Assembly (NCBI GenBank): GCA_910588045.1
Contig: CAJUPS010000055.1
Location: forward strand, 1-23,013
DNA length: 23,013 nt
Origin: an uncultured Oscillospiraceae bacterium
Lineage (GTDB): Bacteria; Bacillota; Clostridia; Oscillospirales; Oscillospiraceae
Direction: 5' to 3'
Positions 16,929 to 23,013 of the stretch are shown here, piece after piece. Under the pieces are notes generated by a model that saw only the letters and a program-made list of their open reading frames with translations, ran no database searches and was not told the origin of the DNA. The position numbers and the translations under genes are program-made. Each line of letters opens with the position of its first letter. Position 1 is the stretch's first letter.

Positions 16929-17526
16929 TGTCCTCCTCCTTTCTCAGCACAGATACCACCGCGTCCAGCTTCTCGCTGGATACGGCGGTCAGCACCGTGG
17001 GCAGGATTGCAAACCGGCAGCTTCCCTGATTGTACTTCCCCTCCAGCCGCTGGATCACACAGTGGTTGTCCAACAGCGTCAGAGTGCGTTTCACCTCGTC
17101 CATGTTGGGTTTGGACGAAAGAATGGCGTAATCCGTCACTACTTTTTCCAGCAGGTCCCGGACGGTACAGATTGCGTCGTGTTCCAGCCCCAGCCGTTCC
17201 TGGTTCTCATCGTAGATCTTTCGAATGGCCAGCAGAATCGCCGTCTCTTTTTTGCCTAGATTGCACCGGTTTGCCTCGTCCGTATTGATGACATAGAAGT
17301 ACCCATTGAACTTATCCCAGCGCAGATCCCAATCCAGAAGGAAAAGATACTCCCGTACCTCCTCATAGTAGGCGGAGAGGAACAGATAATCCGGATTGTT
17401 GACCCGGCTCTTGTCCGCCCGGCACAGGGTCTTCACCACATAAGTCCGGCTGAGAAGCTGGTTGCAGACGGATTTGAACTGATCCAACTCCTTTTGTGTT
17501 GCCCCATTGATCCAGTCTACGTTCAT
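16897..17526 (-). CDS. jetB: Wadjet kite-like subunit JetB (DUF4194)
   Basis: A 209-residue protein of the DUF4194 family, the MukE/kite-like winged-helix subunit that binds the kleisin JetA and DNA. Recognisable stretches include LLSRTYVVKTL near the start and GKKETAILLAIRKIYDENQE in the middle, followed by a winged-helix (about 125-185) and an acidic tail. Its ATG overlaps the jetA stop as ATGA. The tail is encoded in the same bases as the jetC start. No enzymatic motif is expected. Confidence 0.87.
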   Translation of the reverse strand: MNVDWINGATQKELDQFKSVCNQLLSRTYVVKTLCRADKSRVNNPDYLFLSAYYEEVREYLFLLDWDLRWDKFNGYFYVINTDEANRCNLGKKETAILLAIRKIYDENQERLGLEHDAICTVRDLLEKVVTDYAILSSKPNMDEVKRTLTLLDNHCVIQRLEGKYNQGSCRFAILPTVLTAVSSEKLDAVVSVLRKEEDSEEAEEDPAD

Positions 17527-18920
17527 CGTTTCCCCTCCCTGCGCGTGATCCGGAGCTGGGGAATTGAGTATCCGTTTTCGGAATAACTGCCCTCCAGCTC
17601 TGTTACCGTATACTTCCCTCCGGCGTCACTGCCCGCCAGCACTGCCAGCAGACTCATAATGTAGGCCTTGTCGTCCCGCAGCTCCAAATCCTTTGAGCAG
17701 CCCTCCCCGGATTCTCCCAGCCAGCGTTCGATGTAAGCGATTACGGCGCTTCGGCCATATTCGGAGTGGAGCAGCAGTTCCGCCTGACGCGCCGCCTCCG
17801 GATCCGGAGACGCTTCCTCAATGAGCACGGGCGCCGTCTTGGCCCGTTTTCCGGGACGCTTTCGGTACCAGAGGCTCTTCTCAGAGAGGTAAGACTGCTC
17901 ATATAGCTGGAATACAGGCTGGATATTCTCCACCAGTTCAGCGGCGCGGTGGTTCCTGGACAACGCCGTCAGCAGGTAGTTGAGGTTCCCCTTCACATTG
18001 TGATCCTGATTGGTCAGGTTCTCAATCTTCTGCGTGGTGGCCCGGGTGTACCGACGGACCTGCCGGTCGATCTCATCCAGATAGTCGGTCTGGATGCTGT
18101 CATACCGCTCTTTGATCCAGAACATACGGCGCAGCAGGTCACTCCGGCAGGCATCCAGCGTGTCTGCCCGCCTGTCCTGCAAGGCGGCGTTCGCCATAGC
18201 GGTAAGCTGGACATCATCCTCCAGCCAGCTGTTCAGGATTGTCTGGATAGGCACCCGGTATTTGGGGACAGAATCTTTGATTTTCAAGGGCCGTATGTAT
18301 GCCTCTACTACCTTCTGGCCAAAATCGTCAAAGTGGGATGCCAGCACTCTGTTGACTTCCTGGAGATTGATTTGAATCTGAAAAAAATGTTTTACATTGT
18401 GATAGACCATTTGCAACAATTTAATCAGCGATTTTGTATTATCATAGGCACTATAGACCGCCGCCATCTTGTCATACACGCTGTCGCCATCACTGGCCAC
18501 CTTCAGCGTGGAGTAGGTGCCGAACACATAGGAATAGCCCCGCATGGGGCTGTCGCTTCGCAGTTCGTGGAACAGCTCCAAAAGCTGGCTGCTATATCCG
18601 GGGACCGTAATGTACTCGTTAAAATCGTCCCCGCGCTCCTTCTCAAACCAACCCTTGTTTCCCAGCTTCCGGATCAAAAACCTGGCCCGCCCAGAGATAT
18701 CCCGCAGTTCCTCCTCGTCGATGTCCTCACCGTCAAAAGTGGTCTCGGCCAGCTGCTGTTCCAATTTGCTGCGCAGCATGGAATAGAGCGTATCCTCCGG
18801 GATCTTCAGCCCGTCCTGATACGCCTCGTAGAGAACGTCGAGGGCATCGGAGTAAATCACCCGGTTGGGAGATGCCAGGACAGAAAAGAGATCGCCGGGG
18901 ACTGCGTCAAACAATTTCAT
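17523..18920 (-). CDS. jetA: Wadjet kleisin JetA (DUF5716-like)
   Basis: A 465-residue protein. The beginning MKLFDAVPGDLFSVLASPNR and the central helical region match what I know of DUF5716-type JetA, the kleisin that bridges the JetC heads. This variety belongs, I believe, to the type II Wadjet rather than type I (DUF3375); the subtype needs a profile search. I chose the ATG at 18920, after GGGGGA, because the frame upstream is only the antisense of the neighbouring DUF5348 gene. It is the first gene of the run. The facing gene starts about 21 bases away, so the jetA promoter must sit inside or beyond it; I found no clear one. Confidence 0.85.
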   Translation of the reverse strand: MKLFDAVPGDLFSVLASPNRVIYSDALDVLYEAYQDGLKIPEDTLYSMLRSKLEQQLAETTFDGEDIDEEELRDISGRARFLIRKLGNKGWFEKERGDDFNEYITVPGYSSQLLELFHELRSDSPMRGYSYVFGTYSTLKVASDGDSVYDKMAAVYSAYDNTKSLIKLLQMVYHNVKHFFQIQINLQEVNRVLASHFDDFGQKVVEAYIRPLKIKDSVPKYRVPIQTILNSWLEDDVQLTAMANAALQDRRADTLDACRSDLLRRMFWIKERYDSIQTDYLDEIDRQVRRYTRATTQKIENLTNQDHNVKGNLNYLLTALSRNHRAAELVENIQPVFQLYEQSYLSEKSLWYRKRPGKRAKTAPVLIEEASPDPEAARQAELLLHSEYGRSAVIAYIERWLGESGEGCSKDLELRDDKAYIMSLLAVLAGSDAGGKYTVTELEGSYSENGYSIPQLRITRREGKR

Positions 18921-18944
18921 GATGTTCCCCCACAGGAGTAAATG

Positions 18945-19151
18945 ATGACAGGAATTTTGATTTGGAACGGTGACCGCCCCGATGTTGCGCAGGAAGACGG
19001 CACATTGTATGGCGGACTCCACTGCGGAGACTGCTTTCAATATTATGACAATGGATGGATCAACGTCCGGCTGGAATATGCGGATAGGTGGGTATTGGTT
19101 CACGGTCAGACATGCCGGGAAGTTGTCTATGGCGCACAGGTCAGAATTTAA
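18945..19151 (+). CDS. DUF5348 protein
   Basis: A 68-residue protein with the DUF5348 pattern: a short strand (GILIWNG), then LYGGLHCGDCFQ with a conserved cysteine pair, and later LEYADRWVLVHG. DUF5348 proteins are frequent in Firmicutes mobile elements; their function is not known. The ATG at 18945 is six bases after AGGAG; an adjacent ATG at 18942 is the alternative. It is divergent from jetA with only about 21-24 bases between starts. Its TAA stop lies at the edge of a MITE-like insertion. Being antisense to the likely jetA promoter zone, its transcription could affect jet expression. Confidence 0.75.
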   Translation: MTGILIWNGDRPDVAQEDGTLYGGLHCGDCFQYYDNGWINVRLEYADRWVLVHGQTCREVVYGAQVRI

Positions 19152-19314
19152 GGAAGCTCTGATTAAATCAACGTATACAGATTTGCGCCAGAAATTTTTC
19201 CTGGCGAGGAAGGAAACCGCAGGAATCCTGACGGATTTCAAGGTTTTCTGACGAAGTCCAGGGGAAATTTATGGCGTGAAGATGTGTGCGGGGATTTATT
19301 CAGAGGTTCCTTAA
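19148..19314. mobile_element. MITE-like element, about 167 bp
   Basis: The ends are near-perfect inverted repeats: GGAAGCTCTGATTAAATC at the left (19152-19169) and, on the opposite strand, GGAACCTCTGAATAAATC at the right (19293-19310), 16 of 18 identical. Both are flanked by TTAA, a possible four-base target duplication. The inside has no gene but has a small hairpin (CGCCAG/CTGGCG, 19186-19206). This fits a non-autonomous element moved by a transposase elsewhere in the genome; I cannot name the family. The left TTAA overlaps the DUF5348 stop codon. Confidence 0.7.
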
Positions 19315-19429
19315 GCAACGGCGCTGCTAGGTATGATTTCTGTATCAAAATATAAGGATGATTCCTCCCTCGGTACCTACGACTCCAAACATATGTGTCT
19401 GTTTCCACATTTGTAGTCCAACCTTTTTT

Positions 19430-20248
19430 CTATTTTTCTTCTATTTCTGCTGGCAAAAATCTGCTAATAGGCACAGCTTCACCATTAAGAATAAAGTCCC
19501 TATTACTAAAAGCTTCAAATAGCTGCACCGTTGCCTGATCAAGCATATCTCGGTTCTGCTCTTGAAGCATGAAATCGATTGTTTTTGTAATGTCTTCAGA
19601 TGTCAATTCTTTTAGCTTGGTTTGCATTTCAAGCATTCTTTCAGGATTTGTGTCATCACCAGCAATGATGGTATTCGATAGTTCCCTTATTCCTGCGGCG
19701 ATGTATAATGCCGCAAATTTCATATTGTTCAGAACCTGATTCACTTCCTCCTGAGTATGTATTACGGTATTGCTTTCTTTCTTCTCAGGGGCTGGTGCGA
19801 CTTCGGTGTTATTCTTCACCGCTATCGCTACCTTCGGCTGTTCGGTCATATCGGCTTTCTTTGTCACCTTTAACTCCCGAACCTTATCAACAAGTTCAGT
19901 TCCTTTTGCCTTGGCCACGGGTATAACTTTCTGTGACATCCAGTTTCCGAAAGCGTTGATTCCCGCTTCAGCAGCTCTTGTCAGCAGGACTGTAAGTACA
20001 TCTGCCACAGCCGGAGCAACAGCATCTTCCAAAATGACCCGTCCAAAACTACGTCCTTCCTTCTCGACCTCAACATAGACTTCTCTCGTAGGATATTCAG
20101 ACTCGTCTACTTCGATCAAATCAACTGGTCCTTGAAGATTATTATCCTGGTCAAATTGAAGAGCTGCGCGTGATCCGTCATCTTTCAATTTTTCGTTTAT
20201 GTGCGCATCTTCCTTTGTTTTTATGCGATAAAATTTATCTTCCGACAT
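19430..20248 (-). CDS. Unrecognised 272-aa protein beside the Wadjet operon
   Basis: A real gene by its ribosome site (GAGGAG nine bases upstream of ATG) and consistent composition, but I do not recognise the family. It is acidic and soluble-looking at the start (MSEDKFYRIKTKEDAHINEK). A small-residue-rich segment follows (about 78-110, DAVAPAVADVLTVLLTRAAE) that could be amphipathic. Next is a lysine/alanine/proline linker (about 125-160) and a helical C-terminal half ending near FLPAEIEEK. No catalytic motif is apparent. It is the only gene between the MITE and the ruined methylase, and is more A+T-rich than the jet genes, which suggests separate arrival. Confidence 0.7.
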   Translation of the reverse strand: MSEDKFYRIKTKEDAHINEKLKDDGSRAALQFDQDNNLQGPVDLIEVDESEYPTREVYVEVEKEGRSFGRVILEDAVAPAVADVLTVLLTRAAEAGINAFGNWMSQKVIPVAKAKGTELVDKVRELKVTKKADMTEQPKVAIAVKNNTEVAPAPEKKESNTVIHTQEEVNQVLNNMKFAALYIAAGIRELSNTIIAGDDTNPERMLEMQTKLKELTSEDITKTIDFMLQEQNRDMLDQATVQLFEAFSNRDFILNGEAVPISRFLPAEIEEK

Positions 20249-20275
20249 TGCTCATTCTCCTCGCAAATCTTTATT

Positions 20276-20308
20276 GCAGAAGATGTAAACTTAACAAGCA
20301 ACTTCTGC
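20276..20308. repeat. Inverted repeat upstream of the 272-aa gene
   Basis: GCAGAAG (20276-20282) and CTTCTGC (20302-20308) are perfect seven-base arms around 19 bases. They lie 30-60 bases before the gene start, where a promoter or operator is expected. Only a weak TTGTTA-like -35 is visible between the arms. It could be a repressor site. Confidence 0.4.
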
Positions 20309-20352
20309 ACCCATGCCTATGAAATGCACCCCCTAAAATGGATTTGCACCCC
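20306..20352. repeat. Three TGCACCC repeats spaced 19-20 bases
   Basis: TGCACCC occurs at 20306, 20325 and 20345, about two helical turns apart, all in one orientation. They lie between the truncated methylase gene and the 272-aa gene. Evenly spaced repeats of this size occur at ends of IS21-family insertion sequences and in operators. As the methylase gene is cut off right here, an IS remnant is my favoured reading, at low certainty. Confidence 0.45.
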
Positions 20353-20359
20353 TTGATTT

Positions 20360-21559
20360 TCAGGCGGCGAGACTATCGCTGAATTGCGCCAAACTCTGCA
20401 CTTTGATTTCAAGGAAGGTCAGCCCCGCCAGCTTGCGCTGAAACGCGCCCAACCTGGCCTTGCGGGTCTTGTCCACGGCGACCTCCTTAATCTCCTCCAG
20501 CTCGGAGCGCAGGCCGTCCAGAAACAGCGGGCCAATGACCTTGTGGATGTTCTCAATGCTGGTATAGTGCATCCCGCCGGAGCGCCGGGTGTCCGGATTC
20601 AGGGTGCTTTCAAACACCGCCCCGAAAATGGTAGGGCTGATGGCCGACCAGTCAAAATCCTCGCTGGCTCTTTCCAGCAGAAGGGCTTTCAGCTCCTCGG
20701 TAAAGGGCAGAATCTCGATATTCTCATCGCTGAACAGGCCCCCGTTGACATAGGGAAACGCCGCCAGCGCCGGGTTGTCGTCCGCGAGATATTTATCCCG
20801 CTCCTCCGGCTTCTTATTCAAAATGCGGAACAGCTCCACCAGCGCCTTGCGGATGCCGCTGGCGGGAATATCCCGGAGATAGTCGTGGAACATACTCTTG
20901 CTGCCGAAGATACCGGCGTCCTCGGCGTACAGGCAGAACACCAGTCGGACGCACAGCGCGTTCAGGCTTTTCAGCGTTTCCCCTGCCTCCGGGTCTTTGT
21001 ACTGCTTCAGCAGGGCGTCGTAGAGGATACCCACGATCTCGCCCGCCTGCAAGGAAACCTCCATCTCTTTTTTGATGTTGGTGTCTCCGGTGTCCACCAG
21101 GAATTGCAGGCGGTAGTATTCTTTTTCCAGGTCGCACAGCTTGACGATCTCCGGGTCGCCAGTGGGCCGCTCCATGTCATAGACGTAAAACTCGGCAAAG
21201 TTACAAGTGACGATTCACCGGGGCCGCTGAGAGTAAGGCAGCTCGGCGGCGTACCGCTTGGCCTGCTGGAACGGGGACAGCAGAGGTCCGTCGGACTGTC
21301 TGATGGGCTTGTTCAGCTCTTTCCCCAGGCTCTTTTGCTCGATCAGCACATGGGTGGAGGGGATAAAGCCGTCGATGAAGCTGGTGTGGTCCAGCACGAT
21401 CTGATCTTCAAAGGTGATGAACTTGTCCGGCTCCTCCACCCCGTAGACCTTTTGCAGCAGGGACAGCCAGAAGGTCTGGCTGTGGCCCTTCTCGTAGCCC
21501 TTGCCCTGCCAATCGGCGGCAAACTGTTTCGCGGCGGCGCGGCGCTGTGTATCTGTCAT
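20360..21559 (-). pseudogene. MmeI/YeeA-type restriction-methylation gene, broken and truncated
   Basis: Two pieces in the same frame form one gene. The first (21559 down to 21215) begins MTDTQRRAAAKQFAADWQGK and has the nuclease-type line LIEQKSLGKELNKPIRQSDG; it stops after PYSQRPR. The next codon is TGA at 21215-21217, where relatives usually have tryptophan (RPRW), and the frame continues as IVTCNFAEFYVYDMERP. The second piece runs on through ESTLNPDTRRSGGMHYTSIE to KLAGLTFLE, exactly where the methylase motif I (DPACGSGNF in relatives) should start, then diverges to a stop. The whole SAM-binding methylase and specificity parts are missing. About 400 codons remain of an expected 900-1,000. 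It cannot modify DNA. Confidence 0.85.
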
Positions 21560-21596
21560 AGCCTTCTACCTCCCCTGAGGAATACTGTTAAAATTT

Positions 21597-21605
21597 AGTA
21601 TACCA
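21597..21605 (-). promoter_or_regulatory. Extended -10 promoter element of the broken methylase gene
   Basis: On the minus strand TGGTATACT is an extended -10 (TG-N-TATACT) about 40 bases before the start at 21559. No good -35 is seen, as is common with extended -10 promoters. The gene start follows GGGGAGGT. Confidence 0.45.
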
Positions 21606-21627
21606 TATTCTGTCGGGAATTGGGAGG

Positions 21628-21658
21628 GGGGCAGCAAATTTTCTTTGCTAAATGCCCC
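21628..21658. repeat. Stem-loop between DUF6076 and the broken methylase gene
   Basis: GGGGC-AGCAAA (21628-21638) pairs with TTTGCT (21644-21649) and, after a four-base bulge, GCCCC (21654-21658). It lies about 50 bases past the DUF6076 stop on the minus strand. There is no T-run, so it is a weak terminator candidate or an element-end structure. Confidence 0.45.
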
Positions 21659-21674
21659 GCAAATGACGCTTGTA

Positions 21675-21701
21675 AATTGCACCAGTATCTGCAAAGATAG
21701 G
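21675..21701. repeat. Candidate element-end sequence, related to 8223-8249
   Basis: AATTGCACCAG, variable bases, CAAAGATAGG. It lies eight bases beyond the DUF6076 stop, a plausible left boundary of the second mobile element. The match to 8223-8249 is 22 of 27 positions. If both are element ends, everything between them (sbcC to the broken methylase) is resident DNA between two elements. Confidence 0.4.
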
Positions 21702-21708
21702 ACCGCGC

Positions 21709-22788
21709 TCACTGACGGTTCAGTTCTTCACGCAACCATTTCGCAACGGCTGCCTTCTCATCCTCTGCTTTTGCTCGGTTATACTTTAACAGTGCCTCAT
21801 CCCGGAGCCGCTCGGACTCCGTCTCCCATACCAGAAAATCCGGCTTGGTCATAGTGCCCTTTTTCGTCCGAGCAAAATATTTTTTATATGCCCGTTGGTG
21901 GATAGCCCAAATCTCATTGTTGAGCACCTTGGCCCGGAAGTTCTTGGTGGAACCCACCTCCCGGCAGGCCTTACCCTCCTCACTGTTGGGCGCCGGACGG
22001 TCGCAGTAGTTGTAGCTGGCACCCGGCATCTGCAAAAACCATTTGCCGCAGTTGGCACACCGCTTGGGGACAAAACCTCGCTGCAAGCCCCGCATCAACT
22101 CCACATAGACGAAATCTTCCAGTCGGTCGAAGTACAGCTTCTCCACCAGCTCGTGTCGGTCCTCATTGATCTCTAAAACGGTATACTGGATATTCACCTG
22201 AGGTGCATCTACCTCTGGCACTTTCCCCAAACTCACGCCGCTCACAAAAGCGTCCAAACAGTTTTCATAGATCTGCTGGGCCAGAGGAACCTTCCTCTGG
22301 CCTTTCTTTTTTTCAAAGGTTGTCCTCTGGAACGCCTCCGTTAAAAACCAGGAGTACCTTCCTTGAATAAAGCGGACAGCGTTGGCCTGTTCCCGCATAT
22401 AGGCAGCATCCTTTTCTCCTTCTGAGAAAATGTACTCTTCAAAAGCTACCCGTGCCTCACCAGTTACAAAATTTTCCACAGGCCTATCGTTGAACTGGCG
22501 CAAATCAGACAGGAACAGGCGAAAATAAGGAAGGGACGACAGATCCCTCACCACATCCATAAATGCCTGTGGCGCAGCCTGGGCATCCTTCTCCTCTATG
22601 GCCTGTTCCAAAACACAGAGTGTGTACTCATACGGTGCGACATCGTAGTTCAGCAGCTCAGTCAGGACCTCGCCATAAGGATGGGGCGTTGGGTCATCCT
22701 CCACCCAATAAGCACTCTGCCCAAACTGTACTTTGACGTGTGTGCGAGGCCGGTCTATGTCAAACAGGTCTTTTCCCAAAACGCCCAT
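21709..22788 (-). CDS. DUF6076 protein with a C-terminal zinc-binding-like motif
   Basis: A 359-residue protein of the DUF6076 family, as far as I recognise it; the family's function is not known. The C-terminal third contains four cysteines spaced C-x2-C-x14-C-x12-C (C244, C247, C262, C275; begins RCANCGKWFLQ) that probably bind zinc. A lysine/arginine-rich helical tail follows, compatible with nucleic-acid binding. The ATG at 22788 has GGAGG seven bases upstream; a longer frame to 22848 would run into the promoter. It is transcribed away from the repeat at the right edge, exactly as its partial twin at the left end. It appears to be a standard part of this type of element. Confidence 0.75.
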   Translation of the reverse strand: MGVLGKDLFDIDRPRTHVKVQFGQSAYWVEDDPTPHPYGEVLTELLNYDVAPYEYTLCVLEQAIEEKDAQAAPQAFMDVVRDLSSLPYFRLFLSDLRQFNDRPVENFVTGEARVAFEEYIFSEGEKDAAYMREQANAVRFIQGRYSWFLTEAFQRTTFEKKKGQRKVPLAQQIYENCLDAFVSGVSLGKVPEVDAPQVNIQYTVLEINEDRHELVEKLYFDRLEDFVYVELMRGLQRGFVPKRCANCGKWFLQMPGASYNYCDRPAPNSEEGKACREVGSTKNFRAKVLNNEIWAIHQRAYKKYFARTKKGTMTKPDFLVWETESERLRDEALLKYNRAKAEDEKAAVAKWLREELNRQ

Positions 22789-22839
22789 GTCTCCGCCTCC
22801 AATAGATAATGTAACCCTCATAATAGTGTATTCGATAAC

Positions 22840-22868
22840 ATGATACAAAACCTATTGACGAATGTCAA
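22840..22868 (-). promoter_or_regulatory. Sigma-A-type promoter of the right DUF6076 gene
   Basis: Minus-strand TTGACA (22863-22868), 17-base spacer and TATCAT (22840-22845), about 50 bases upstream of the start at 22788. Both hexamers are identical to those of the left copy. Confidence 0.78.
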
Positions 22869-22979
22869 GCGAAATGTTAAGCTGAATACGCAAATAGAGA
22901 ATATGCTACAAGAATGCAAAACCAATCTTGCGGACTGCACCTCGACAGCCGAATCTCTACCGTCATTACTGCAATTCTC

Positions 22980-23000
22980 CTTGGGCGAAGTATCGCCAAG
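22980..23000. repeat. Bulged palindrome, right copy
   Basis: Same CTTGGGCGA-AGTA-TCGCCAAG structure as at 218-238, without changes, in a region where other bases have changed. Confidence 0.4.
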
Positions 23001-23013
23001 ACCTCCACGAAAA

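Larger units (their letters stand above)
22763..23013. repeat. Right copy of the 251-bp direct repeat
   Basis: Pairs with 1-251. It covers the first codons of DUF6076 and the region beyond its promoter. By analogy with the left end, an excisionase-like gene is expected about 90 bases beyond the right edge. Confidence 0.95.

Noticed and set aside
18942..19241. N-terminal extension of jetA up to 19241
   Set aside because: The extra residues are antisense to the DUF5348 gene and part of the MITE-like element; a ribosome site and family-like start exist at 18920.
1..23013. Window as a complete circular plasmid of about 22.8 kb joined at the end repeats
   Set aside because: The end copies differ at 11 of 251 positions, no replication origin or Rep gene is recognised, and two integrases point to an integrated element.

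Overview
The window looks like chromosomal or integrated DNA of a gut Clostridia, most probably an Oscillospiraceae/Ruminococcaceae member (Flavonifractor/Oscillibacter-like). The reasons are moderately high G+C, Firmicutes-type AGGAGG ribosome sites, a consensus sigma-A promoter, and families common in that group: DUF6076, DUF5348, a MobP3-type relaxase, a stalk-domain protein and paired tyrosine integrases. The genus is inferred from gene content, not from a marker gene.

Positions 1-8250 hold an integrative mobilizable element read left to right. It starts with the 5' tip of a leftward DUF6076 gene and a divergent control region. Then come an excisionase-like HTH protein, a double winged-helix protein with an apparent frameshift, a hairpin-rich oriT candidate, a ribbon-helix-helix relaxosome protein, a relaxase fused to Sel1 repeats, a small protein, and two overlapping tyrosine integrases. 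A secreted stalk-domain protein between two terminators follows, and then a gene-free stretch with short repeats that may be attachment-site debris.

Positions 8291-18920 are a leftward gene run in the order jetA-jetB-jetC-jetD-(41-aa ORF)-sbcD-sbcC. The four jet genes form a Wadjet plasmid-defence system: JetABC is an SMC/condensin-like loop-extruding motor and JetD a TOPRIM nuclease. The genes overlap or nearly touch, and SbcCD (Mre11-Rad50-like nuclease) appears to be in the same transcription unit. A reasonable inference is that Wadjet cuts circular DNA and SbcCD processes the broken ends.

Positions 18921-21700 are a patchwork: a DUF5348 gene divergent from jetA, a roughly 167-bp MITE-like element right at its stop codon, an unrecognised 272-aa protein, three evenly spaced TGCACCC repeats, and a wrecked MmeI/YeeA-type restriction-methylation gene with an in-frame stop and loss of its methylase domain.

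Positions 21709-23013 hold a complete DUF6076 gene and its upstream region, which repeats positions 1-251 at about 96% identity. The Wadjet-SbcCD block therefore seems to lie between two related mobile elements, the second running off the right edge. An imperfect 27-bp repeat at 8223 and 21675 could mark the facing ends of those two elements.
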